From positions 25,595 through 89,594 of the forward strand of contig JAMPFC010000002.1 of NCBI GenBank assembly GCA_023664685.1: 64,000 nt of DNA. The letters run 5' to 3'. Each line of letters begins with the position of its first letter. Position 1 is the first letter of the stretch. The notes beneath the pieces were generated by a model, which ran no database searches, was not told the origin of the DNA, and saw only the letters and a program-made list of their open reading frames with translations. Source of the DNA: Roseburia sp. (GTDB lineage Bacteria > Bacillota > Clostridia > Lachnospirales > Lachnospiraceae). The position numbers and the translations under genes are program-made. Shown here in pieces: positions 7,657 through 16,047 of this stretch.

Positions 7657-8823
7657 ATGCAAAAACACACAAAGATTTTTGAGGCGGTATCAAAATTTAG
7701 CAAAATTGAGCAGATGGCTTTGTTATTATCGAGAAAGGATTACGATAGAGCAATGGAAGACTTTGTTCAAAATATAATTAAACAAGAAAACGTAGATTGG
7801 AATTATCTTTTGGGATTATTGATTAACCATCGAGTGAATGGCGTGGTTTGTAATAGAATACAAGTAATGGAAGAGGTTCCTTTAACGGTAAAACATTCGC
7901 TGCGGTTTATGCTTTTTGCACAAGTTCAAAGAAATGCTTGCCAAAAAAAAGAAATTAGCCAAGTTTTTGATGAATTGGAAAGAGAGGGTGTAAATTATGC
8001 GTTTCTTAAAGGCGCAATCTTGAATTCGTTTTACTATTGTGAAGGTGAAAGAATTTCAAATGATACTGACATTCTAGTAAACATAAATGATTTGGATAAG
8101 GCAATTAAGATTTGTGAGAAATGGGGGGGCATTCAAGGTCATATTGAAGGTGAAAAAATTGTTTCAGCGACTAAAAAAGAAATTATGTTTGCTCAACTTA
8201 ACACATATGAAACAATTCCGATAATCAAGAAGACTGAAAATTCATACCTGCCATTTCATATATTTGATATTAATTTTCGTTTGGGAAATGACGATAAAAG
8301 GGAAATGACGAAAATTATGTTAAAAGATACAGAAATAGTTGGAAATTCCTCGTTTATGTTACGAACGATGTCACTTGAAAAATTTCTAATTTATCTTTGC
8401 ATACATCTTTATAGAGAAGCAGTCATGGTTTACAAAATTGTGAAGGGAAATGATTTGCTTTTATACAAGTTTATGGATATTCATTACTTTATTGTTTCGA
8501 ACAAACAAAAATTATCTTGGGAAAGGCTACTTAAGGAGACAAAAACACTGGGTAGACAGAAAGATGTATATTATGCATTATATTTCACAGAAGAATTATA
8601 TCCGGAAACGATAGAAGACAATGTACTAGAAGCTTTTAATGTGATTAAAAAAAAGTATCTTAATCAATACAGAGGAAAGGATAATTCTGAGGAAGTATAT
8701 GATTGGAGTCTAAAATTTCATGAGCGTATATTTGATTCCGTAAGCAGGATAGAAGAAGCGAGGAAAAATATTGGGCGAATAGGCAAAAGCTATAACAAGA
8801 TTAGAGAGGAATTGAAAAAATAG
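7657..8823 (+). CDS. Nucleotidyltransferase-family protein (NTP_transf_5 type)
   Basis: 388 residues from the ATG 6 nt after AAGGAGGA (a GTG lies one codon upstream). The core motif of the uncharacterised nucleotidyltransferase family PF14907 is present: FLKGAIL near residue 117, then YYCEGERISNDTDILV near 130-140, where D-T-D supplies the metal-binding acidic pair. Helical regions flank it. Members of this family often sit in peptide or natural-product clusters, where their substrate is usually unknown. The stop codon overlaps the GTG start of the downstream acyl ligase, so the two are translationally coupled. The gene is strongly AT-rich compared with the backbone. Confidence 0.7.
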   Translation: MQKHTKIFEAVSKFSKIEQMALLLSRKDYDRAMEDFVQNIIKQENVDWNYLLGLLINHRVNGVVCNRIQVMEEVPLTVKHSLRFMLFAQVQRNACQKKEISQVFDELEREGVNYAFLKGAILNSFYYCEGERISNDTDILVNINDLDKAIKICEKWGGIQGHIEGEKIVSATKKEIMFAQLNTYETIPIIKKTENSYLPFHIFDINFRLGNDDKREMTKIMLKDTEIVGNSSFMLRTMSLEKFLIYLCIHLYREAVMVYKIVKGNDLLLYKFMDIHYFIVSNKQKLSWERLLKETKTLGRQKDVYYALYFTEELYPETIEDNVLEAFNVIKKKYLNQYRGKDNSEEVYDWSLKFHERIFDSVSRIEEARKNIGRIGKSYNKIREELKK

Positions 8824-10328
8824 TGATTAAAGATATTTTGATAAATAACAAAAGTAACGATAATGTTGCTGTAATATATAGAGATAAAATTTATACATAT
8901 AGTTGGATTTACCAAAATGTCTTACTTCATAAGAATAAAATCTTTGACTCATCAGGGGAAAATATTGGACTTTTTATACAAAATTCAATTGATTATGTAG
9001 TTGCGTACTTTGCAATATCATTTGCAGGTAAGGTTATTGTTCCAATTGAGACAAATGGCAAAGCGCGGCAAATTTTAAGTACCGTAGATTATTGTGAACT
9101 TGATTTAATTGTAACCAATGAAGAGAATTTTGCGTATATAACCCAAATTCTTGAAAATGAAACAGAATATGATATTGAAATATATAATTTGAGCACGAGT
9201 AGTAAAAAATATATTTCAAAAAAAAAGAAAAGGCTACACTCTTCTAGTAGTGCGACTTGTTCAGAAGAGGATGTTGCTATAATGCTTCACACATCAGGTA
9301 CAACAAGTAGACCCAAGAAAGTAATGTTAACTCATAAAAACTTGATCTCAAATATCCAATCCAATATTGCTTCGCTGAGGTTGAGACCTGAAGATAGAAG
9401 TATGATTGTGCTGCCGATGTGTTTTGGATATTGTAATACTTCGCAGTTTTTGACACACTTTTATTTGGGGGCAAGTATTGTGATTTACGATGGTATTTTT
9501 GTTCCAAAACGATTTTTCTTATTTATTGACAAATACCAGTGTACAAATACTACATGTATTCCAACAATGTTATACCTTATTACAAAAAGCGAAAAAAACG
9601 AGTGTTTTCTGAATAGACTAAAATTTATTTGCTTTGGAGGAGGCCCGGTTGCCTTAGATACATTAAGGAAAATGGAAGAATTATACCCTGATATCGGAAT
9701 GATTCAAACATATGGTCAAACGGAGGCGAGTCCACGTGTGGCATGCCTATTACCTGAAGATAATAATAAACTAGGATCAGTTGGAAAGGCAATCCCTGGT
9801 GTTTGTGTGAAAATTGTAGATAAAAATGGAATTGAAGTACCGGCAAATGCTAAAGGTGAAATTATTGTCAAGGGAGACAATGTGATGAAAGGTTATTATA
9901 AAAGACCAGAAGAAACAAAAAAAGTAATTAAAGATGGCTGGTTGTATACAGGTGATTTGGGGATGATTGACGAAGACGGATATTTGTATGTTGTTGGTAG
10001 AATAAAAAATGTTATAATTACTGGAGGGTTAAATATTTATCCAGAAGAAATTGAAAAGATATTATGCGAGTATCCAGATGTTAAGGAAGCAATTGTATTT
10101 CCAAAACCGCATGATGTTTTAGGGGAAGTTCCTATTGCAAAGGTTGTAGAAAAAGAGGGAAAGACAATTGATGTTGATAAACTATTTCAATATTGTAAGG
10201 CTAAAATGGAAAATCAAAAATTGCCTAGTGAAATTGTAGTTGTACAGAAGTTAGAAAAAACATATAACGGAAAAATGAGGAGGAGCAGTGATGAATGTGA
10301 CGAATGGGATAAAAGAAAAGTTAGATGA
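8823..10328 (+). CDS. Acyl-adenylate-forming ligase (AMP-dependent synthetase)
   Basis: 501 residues with the full ANL-superfamily motif set: phosphate loop HTSGTTSRPKK near residue 154, TYGQTEA near 295, YTGDLG near 374, the hinge/A8 region GRIKNVIITGGLNIYPEEIE near 390-410, and the C-terminal catalytic lysine in NGKMRR near 482. It should activate a carboxylic acid with ATP and load it onto CoA or, given the next gene, onto the adjacent acyl carrier protein. The GTG start overlaps the upstream TAG stop. The 3' end overlaps the carrier protein gene by 38 bp. The substrate cannot be predicted reliably. Confidence 0.88.
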   Translation: MIKDILINNKSNDNVAVIYRDKIYTYSWIYQNVLLHKNKIFDSSGENIGLFIQNSIDYVVAYFAISFAGKVIVPIETNGKARQILSTVDYCELDLIVTNEENFAYITQILENETEYDIEIYNLSTSSKKYISKKKKRLHSSSSATCSEEDVAIMLHTSGTTSRPKKVMLTHKNLISNIQSNIASLRLRPEDRSMIVLPMCFGYCNTSQFLTHFYLGASIVIYDGIFVPKRFFLFIDKYQCTNTTCIPTMLYLITKSEKNECFLNRLKFICFGGGPVALDTLRKMEELYPDIGMIQTYGQTEASPRVACLLPEDNNKLGSVGKAIPGVCVKIVDKNGIEVPANAKGEIIVKGDNVMKGYYKRPEETKKVIKDGWLYTGDLGMIDEDGYLYVVGRIKNVIITGGLNIYPEEIEKILCEYPDVKEAIVFPKPHDVLGEVPIAKVVEKEGKTIDVDKLFQYCKAKMENQKLPSEIVVVQKLEKTYNGKMRRSSDECDEWDKRKVR

Positions 10329-10563
10329 GGTAATTGCTGATGTTGCAAGAATTAATTTTGGCAATACAAAGTTGTCTGAACAAATTTCAAAGCCAGATTG
10401 TGATTTGATGGATGATTTGGGATTTGACTCGTTACTAATGGTAGAATTAATTGTTGAAATAGAAAAAAAATTTGATATTGAATTTCAAATGACTGATTTG
10501 AATATAGATCTTCTGAAAAAATATGACAATTTGTATAATTATATCGTTTTTTATAATGGGTGA
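10291..10563 (+). CDS. Acyl carrier protein
   Basis: 90 residues. The phosphopantetheine attachment motif is clear: DDLGFDSLLMVEL with the modified serine at residue 47, followed by a helix IEKKFDIEF typical of carrier proteins. The ATG at 10291 follows GAGGAGGAG by about 7 nt and lies inside the end of the ligase gene. The protein would carry the acyl group activated by the ligase, and the reductase downstream could act on it. It is a dedicated carrier rather than the housekeeping one, judging by its cluster and low GC. Confidence 0.88.
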   Translation: MNVTNGIKEKLDEVIADVARINFGNTKLSEQISKPDCDLMDDLGFDSLLMVELIVEIEKKFDIEFQMTDLNIDLLKKYDNLYNYIVFYNG

Positions 10564-10567
10564 TTTT

Positions 10568-11311
10568 ATGAACATAAATTTAAAAGGGAAAGTTATTGTG
10601 GTGACTGGATCTTCTCGGGGACTAGGAAAAGAGATGGTTCTAAAATTTGCAAGAGAAGATGCCAAAGTTATTATTAATTATTGTCATAATCAAAAATATG
10701 CAATGGAGTTACATAGGCAAATCCAAGAGTATAATCAAGATTGTATAGTTATACAGGCTGATGTGACACAAAAAGTTGATGTAGAAAGATTGTATACAAA
10801 GGTGATTGATCGTTTTGGTAGGATTGATATTTTAGTTAATAATGCCGGGAAATGTAGCGACAATTTTATTCAGTTTATGGACTATGAACAATGGAATGCA
10901 GTGATGACAACAAATTTAGATAGTATATATTGGTGCACGCGTATTTTTTCAAAGAAAATGATCTCGCAAAGGAAAGGAAAAATAATTAACATTGCCTCAT
11001 TGAAAGGACAGCTTGGGAGTGAAGGTCAATGTAATTACGCGGCATCCAAAGCGGGAGTAATTGGTTTGACGAAATCATTGGCAAAAGAAATGGGTAGCTT
11101 TGGCATCAGCGTTAATGCAGTATGTCCAGGTTTTATTCGTACGGATCTTAATAAAGAAAACCAAAATAAGGTAGAGATAGCAGAGAGAATGAGCGCACTG
11201 GAAAATGAAAAATGTCTACAAGATTTTTTGTCGTTTATGGTAGTGATGTGTTCGGATTTAATGACAAATATAAGTGGTCGGGTATTTAATTTGGATTCTC
11301 GGATTTTTTAA
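10568..11311 (+). CDS. Short-chain dehydrogenase/reductase (FabG-like)
   Basis: 247 residues from the ATG 4 nt after the carrier protein stop; a longer frame from 10523 would overlap that gene. Classical SDR motifs are intact: nucleotide-binding TGSSRGLG (13-20), NNAG near 90, catalytic Ser in NIASLKG, and YAASK with Tyr157 and Lys161. It resembles 3-oxoacyl-ACP reductase and may reduce a keto group on an ACP-bound chain. The C-terminus ISGRVFNLDSRIF differs from the usual 'GQ.l.vDGG' ending, so a specialised substrate is likely. Confidence 0.85.
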   Translation: MNINLKGKVIVVTGSSRGLGKEMVLKFAREDAKVIINYCHNQKYAMELHRQIQEYNQDCIVIQADVTQKVDVERLYTKVIDRFGRIDILVNNAGKCSDNFIQFMDYEQWNAVMTTNLDSIYWCTRIFSKKMISQRKGKIINIASLKGQLGSEGQCNYAASKAGVIGLTKSLAKEMGSFGISVNAVCPGFIRTDLNKENQNKVEIAERMSALENEKCLQDFLSFMVVMCSDLMTNISGRVFNLDSRIF

Positions 11312-11325
11312 ATGGGGGTGAGAAT

Positions 11326-11888
11326 ATGTATGCAAAAGAGCAGGAAACAAAAAAAATATTAAGGTAGGATGAATACCATTTTTTAAAGTGTCAGTTTGAT
11401 TTTGATGAGAAATTTACGCAAATCAACCTCTATTATGCAGATAAAAGTGATATGATTGAAGAAAAGGAAATTACGATTAGGGTAAGGAAGAAGTTTGAAA
11501 AAACTGCCTTGCAAGTGAAGGAACCAGTAGTGAAGAGTGGACATTGCGTATTCATAATGAGTATGAAAAAAATATTAAAAAGGTCCCATATTGTATTACA
11601 GCGAAAGAATTACTGGAATTATGTAATATTAAGTTGCCAGATGTGTATCTGTTTGACAGGCTAGTTACATTTCGGTTGATAAAGTGGTGGAATAATACTA
11701 CACAAATTTGTCTTGATGAGAATCAGTATTTAGGGGTGATTGATTACGAAGTTGAAATTGAGTATGAGAAAGAATTAGAACCTGATATAATTGATTAATT
11801 TGCAAAATGGCATATTTTCTTTAATAAAGAAGCCGTTGGGAAATTTCACCGTTTTAAACAAGAATATTTAAAACAAAAGCAGAAATAG
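11326..11888 (+). pseudogene. Broken CYTH-domain (triphosphate-processing) gene
   Basis: Joining frames reconstructs one CYTH-like protein. MYAKEQETKKILR ends at an in-frame TAG, then the same frame continues DEYHFLKCQFDFDEKF and later EKEITIRVRKKFE. A frameshift near 11530 leads to WTLRIHNEYEKN and LDENQYLGVIDYEVEIEYEKE (signature of the C-terminal CYTH strand). An in-frame TAA at 11796 precedes FAKWHIFFNKEAVGKFHRF, ending at 11888. Two stops and one frameshift argue against recoding. CYTH proteins act on triphosphates. It sits between the reductase and the export genes, and its loss suggests the cluster is decaying or has been rewired. Confidence 0.7.
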
Positions 11889-11931
11889 TAGGGTGAAATT
11901 ATTACTTTTTTTGAAAGAGGGGAATTGAAGG

Positions 11932-12339
11932 ATGAAACAAAAAGATCCGGAAACAAGTTTTATTACGAAGTACTTTGTGAAAACGCCAATATTTTTTTGC
12001 CTGCTTTTAGCAGTGGGAGTTATTATATTTGTCTTGTTGAGTGTGAATATCAAAGTGCCGATATATAAAACCTATGCAGGAACCGTGCAAAACCCAAAAG
12101 ACATTACGATAATTCAAACGAAGGAAATTTTGCCGGAGAGCGATGATGCGATATTGTTGTATAGTAACCGGGATTCCCATATAGAAAAAGTGAGTGACTA
12201 TGATATGGCGGACTACATGATTTCCATGAGAAATCAATGTGAGGTTTTTTCGGATCATGAGGCAATATCTGTTGATGTTGTGCAGGAGGAAGTATCCCTG
12301 TTTGAATTAGTATTTAAAAATGGGGGGATTTCAGAATGA
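11932..12339 (+). CDS. Small single-pass membrane protein, possible exporter accessory
   Basis: 135 residues: a short charged N-terminus, one membrane helix (TPIFFCLLLAVGVIIFVLLS, about 28-47) and an extracellular tail of about 88 residues. The tail looks beta-rich (KVPIYKTYAGTV, ISVDVVQEEVSLFELVF). This layout is that of a truncated HlyD-like membrane fusion protein, though similarity is too weak to be sure. Its TGA overlaps the ATG of the first ABC transporter gene (ATGA), so it is coupled to the exporter and probably works with it. Confidence 0.6.
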   Translation: MKQKDPETSFITKYFVKTPIFFCLLLAVGVIIFVLLSVNIKVPIYKTYAGTVQNPKDITIIQTKEILPESDDAILLYSNRDSHIEKVSDYDMADYMISMRNQCEVFSDHEAISVDVVQEEVSLFELVFKNGGISE

Positions 12340-14090
12340 AACAGAATAAGCTTACATATTTTCAATGTGTGCGTTTTTTGCTCCCCTTCTTAAAAAATAT
12401 AAGTGTTCAGTGTATTATGTTTTATCTGGGCTGTTTGTTTGAAATTGTGCTTGGTATTATTTCGACATTATTGTTCGGAATTATGATTGATCAGATTGTA
12501 TACTATAAAAATATTGATATTTTTGCTGAAGTTGGTCTTGTGTTTTTTGTGTTAATTGCATTTGAATGTATCGTATGGTATTTTACATATGAAATATATT
12601 CCTACATTTGGAATAAGCTGAATTATAATGTTCGTATCCGTCTCTTTTCGCACATGCAGGAAATAGAAGCAGAGGAAATGGCTAATCAGAATTATGGGGA
12701 TTTGATGGTAATGACTCGCTGGTATACGATGGATTGTGTACATTTTTTCGTGCGCGATATTGTACATAACGTAAATAATTACATCAGAATCATAGCATGC
12801 ATGGTCGTATTGTTTTTAATTGATCCGATTTTGGGTCTTGCAATGATTTTTATGGTTCCGGTTTCTGTTTTTGTTTCAATGAAGTTTGGTAAAAAGGCAC
12901 GAGGCGCAAGCGATAAGAATAAGGAGATTTACGGTGGCTATGTAAGTTGGTTGATGGAAATATTGGGAGCGCTGAAGGATATTTGTTTTCTGGGGGCAGA
13001 GGACCGGGTAAAGCGGTTGTTTTTAAAGCAGCAGGAGGGGCTGATCGATACCGATATTAAGGTCAGTGTTTCTAACGTCAAAGCAGAGCAATGGCTTGGT
13101 TTGGTCAATACATCTTTTCAATTGATATTATATGCTATTTTAGCCTTTTTATCCTTGAGGGGTTCTTTGATGATTGGTTCCGTGGTAGTTGCGCTTACAT
13201 ATTTTATGTTGCTTTCCTGTGCGTTTAAGAATATAAGTCAAAGCTACATGAACGCTCAGGGAAGGATTTCTCTTATTCAGAGACATTACAATTTTTTGCA
13301 GCTTCCGTCAGCAGAACAATGGTCGGGAAAGAGAAAGTTGGAAAGTGGAAGCGGAAAAATTGACTTTCAGAACCTAACATTTGCATATCGGGATTCTAAC
13401 CCAGTTATTTGTAATCTGAATCTCTTGATCCATCCGGGAGAGCGCCTTGCTTTAGTTGGCGAATCGGGATGTGGGAAATCAACTCTTGCTTACGCACTGA
13501 TCGGATTTCACAAGGCGCAACAGGGGAAAATCCTTTTGGATGGTTTTCCGATAGAGGAGTATACATTAGAGTCTATTAGAAAAAACGTAGGGTTTGTGCA
13601 GCAGGATGTACTTATTTTTGACGGAACTGTGAGAGAAAATATAGTTCTTGGAAATCCCAGTGCAACGGAGAATGAAATATCGGCAGCCTGCAGGGCGGCA
13701 GGCGTCAATGAATTTTTGGATGATTTGGAAGAGGGCTTAGATACCCTGCTGGGATATGATGGCAGAGAGTTATCCGGTGGACAAAAACAGAGGATTGCCA
13801 TTGCCAGAATTTATTTGAAAAATCCTAAAATCATTATTTTTGACGAGGCGACCTCTGCTCTTGACAGTAATACGGAGGAGCTGATACACACTGCATGGAG
13901 TAATGTATTAAAGGACCGGACTGTTATTATAATTGCCCACAGGCAAAGTTCAGTCATGCTATGTGAACGAGTGGCGATCCTTGCAGAAGGTAACATTATC
14001 GAGACAGGCACGCCACAGCAGATGATTGAGAAAAGCGAATATTTCCGGACACTATTTGCTGTTAAGGAGGGACCCGCAAATGATAAATAA
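12336..14090 (+). CDS. ABC exporter half-transporter 1 (permease-ATPase fusion)
   Basis: 584 residues. An N-terminal six-helix exporter domain (about 1-310) is followed by a nucleotide-binding domain with Walker A GESGCGKST near 375, signature LSGGQKQR, Walker B IIIFDEATSALD and H-loop AHRQS. No N-terminal C39 peptidase domain is present. The ATG overlaps the stop of the upstream membrane protein, and the 3' end overlaps the second half-transporter by 11 bp. The pair likely forms a heterodimer exporting the cluster product. GC content is higher than in the preceding biosynthetic genes. Confidence 0.9.
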   Translation: MKQNKLTYFQCVRFLLPFLKNISVQCIMFYLGCLFEIVLGIISTLLFGIMIDQIVYYKNIDIFAEVGLVFFVLIAFECIVWYFTYEIYSYIWNKLNYNVRIRLFSHMQEIEAEEMANQNYGDLMVMTRWYTMDCVHFFVRDIVHNVNNYIRIIACMVVLFLIDPILGLAMIFMVPVSVFVSMKFGKKARGASDKNKEIYGGYVSWLMEILGALKDICFLGAEDRVKRLFLKQQEGLIDTDIKVSVSNVKAEQWLGLVNTSFQLILYAILAFLSLRGSLMIGSVVVALTYFMLLSCAFKNISQSYMNAQGRISLIQRHYNFLQLPSAEQWSGKRKLESGSGKIDFQNLTFAYRDSNPVICNLNLLIHPGERLALVGESGCGKSTLAYALIGFHKAQQGKILLDGFPIEEYTLESIRKNVGFVQQDVLIFDGTVRENIVLGNPSATENEISAACRAAGVNEFLDDLEEGLDTLLGYDGRELSGGQKQRIAIARIYLKNPKIIIFDEATSALDSNTEELIHTAWSNVLKDRTVIIIAHRQSSVMLCERVAILAEGNIIETGTPQQMIEKSEYFRTLFAVKEGPANDK

Positions 14091-15729
14091 GATAACGTAT
14101 CGTTTTGGTGTGATGAACCGACTGAGGAATTTTGCTGATGGAGTGAAACGTTTTTGGGTATTATATTTTTGCGGAAACATAATTGAAGTACTCCTCGGCC
14201 TTATTTTGCCGCTTTTTTACAGCATGTTTATCGAAAAGGTTATATTGGGAAAGAAAATGAATATTCTTCTGCTCGTAGTAAGCGGATATCTTTCTGTTCA
14301 AATACTGTCATTTGCAACGGCCTATTTAAAGAATTACTGCCGTTACCGTATGACAAACCGGGTTACTGTAAAAATGAAAGAAAAAATCATTGTCAATTAT
14401 CTGGATCACGCATTTATTGACCGTAGAGTCAGCCCTACCGATGCAAAGATGATCATTGATGATGATATGGTTAAACTGACGGCATTTGCGGATGCACAGA
14501 GTTCGGATTATGTGATTAATCTTGGAAAAATATTTATTATTTCCGTGGTTTTGCTATGGGTCGAGTGGCGTTTGGCAATCGTTTGTATTGTTGTTGTTCC
14601 CATGACATTTCTTTTGACGGAAATGTATGGACGAAAATCCCAAAAGGTACAGAATGTCTCCCGTAAAAATGACGCAAAATGGGGAGACTGGTTATATTCT
14701 GTTATTAGCGGATGGCGGGAAGTACGCGCCATGAATCTGCAGGAGAAGGGAAAAGAAGTTTTCCGGAATTATTCGAGGAAGGATGCGGTTTATTTTACAA
14801 AGGTCACAAATTATTGGGTGATTCGGAACCGTATCCTGCCCCGGATTAAGGATGAATTTTTAATGCAGTTTCTGGTATATTTTATTGGTGGAGTTTTGAT
14901 TTATTATAATCAGCTTACAATTGGTGCACTATTGGTTTTTGCACAATATTATGCGATATTGACGACCTCGGTACAGGAGGTCACGCGTGCAGATGCAGAT
15001 TTGCAATCCAATATTGATTTCTATAACAGGGTATTAGATGCTGCCGACGAGTCGGTTTCAGATAACAGCGAAAAAGTCAAGAGTTTTGATGGCATTGACA
15101 TTGAGGTGAAAAATATCAGTTTCCAATATCCTAAAAGTGATAATTTTGTTTTTAAAGATTTTTCTTTGACAATTCCCAAGGGCCAGCGGGTTGGAATCAT
15201 AGGTGAGAGCGGCAAAGGAAAAACTACATTATTAAATCTGATGGCAGGAGCATTATCACCGAATAAAGGAAATGTCTTTTTTGGTGGAGTAAACTTAAAA
15301 GATGCGGATTTGCGGGAACTGCATAAAAAGATTGGATTCATTTTACAGGACAATGTGCTTTTTAATGCAAGTATATGTGAAAATCTTAAGTACGGGAAGG
15401 AAGATGTTACTGAGGAAGATATGCGTATTGCCTGTGAGAAAGCATATATATACGATTTCATCAAATCACTTCCGGATGGTTTTGATACGGTGATTGGAGA
15501 AGCCGGGATAAGACTGTCAGGAGGACAAAAGCAGCGGCTTGTTTTGGCAAGGTTATTTTTGAAGGATGTAGATGTGTTTATTTTTGATGAAGCTACGAGT
15601 GCTTTAGATCAGCATGCAGAATCTGTTATACATAATGCAATCCGGGAAGTTGGAGAGAGTAAAACGATTATTATCGTATCGCATAGAAAATCCTCGCTGG
15701 ATTTATGTGATCGAATAGTGTCTCTTTAA
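14080..15729 (+). CDS. ABC exporter half-transporter 2, short C-terminus
   Basis: 549 residues from the ATG at 14080, placed 9 nt after AAGGAGG; this start overlaps the upstream stop (ATGATAAATAA). Exporter helices occupy about 1-300. The ATPase domain has Walker A GESGKGKTT near 375, signature LSGGQKQR, Walker B FIFDEATSALD and the H-loop histidine in SHRKS. The protein ends at CDRIVSL, about 25-40 residues earlier than most relatives, which continue with a 'l.dG.i.e.G' strand. The catalytic core is complete, so the truncation may be tolerated, but it fits the decay seen elsewhere in this region. Confidence 0.88.
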   Translation: MINKITYRFGVMNRLRNFADGVKRFWVLYFCGNIIEVLLGLILPLFYSMFIEKVILGKKMNILLLVVSGYLSVQILSFATAYLKNYCRYRMTNRVTVKMKEKIIVNYLDHAFIDRRVSPTDAKMIIDDDMVKLTAFADAQSSDYVINLGKIFIISVVLLWVEWRLAIVCIVVVPMTFLLTEMYGRKSQKVQNVSRKNDAKWGDWLYSVISGWREVRAMNLQEKGKEVFRNYSRKDAVYFTKVTNYWVIRNRILPRIKDEFLMQFLVYFIGGVLIYYNQLTIGALLVFAQYYAILTTSVQEVTRADADLQSNIDFYNRVLDAADESVSDNSEKVKSFDGIDIEVKNISFQYPKSDNFVFKDFSLTIPKGQRVGIIGESGKGKTTLLNLMAGALSPNKGNVFFGGVNLKDADLRELHKKIGFILQDNVLFNASICENLKYGKEDVTEEDMRIACEKAYIYDFIKSLPDGFDTVIGEAGIRLSGGQKQRLVLARLFLKDVDVFIFDEATSALDQHAESVIHNAIREVGESKTIIIVSHRKSSLDLCDRIVSL

Positions 15730-16047
15730 CCAGTGCTGTTTCGTAAAGTCACTGCAAAAACAACAAGAAAATAAGATGCAGAAAAGGATGTTAATAAGCA
15801 ACATAAAAAATACGCAGACGAAAGATTGGTTTGTATCTGTTTTTAGTAGAGTATCCAAAGGAGAAATAAATTTCTATTAAGCAATAGGATTGAGAATGAG
15901 GTTTAATAGTTTTTGGTACCATTTGATATAAGAATTAAAAGTGTACTTGAAATTGTTGGTGAAAGCTTATAACAAGAAGTTGAACTATGAAATGCAGAAA
16001 AATAGAGGTTTTTTTTCGAAAAGACACAAGCAGATATGGAGGTTATT
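15730..16047. other. Intergenic stretch after the exporter genes
   Basis: AT-rich, with several short stops in all frames. No convincing promoter, terminator or gene was found. It may hold eroded 3' sequence of the shortened ABC gene. Confidence 0.3.

Noticed and set aside
11326-11888. CYTH stops as programmed readthrough or recoded codons
   Set aside because: One TAG, one TAA and a frameshift occur together without a recoding signal; decay is simpler.
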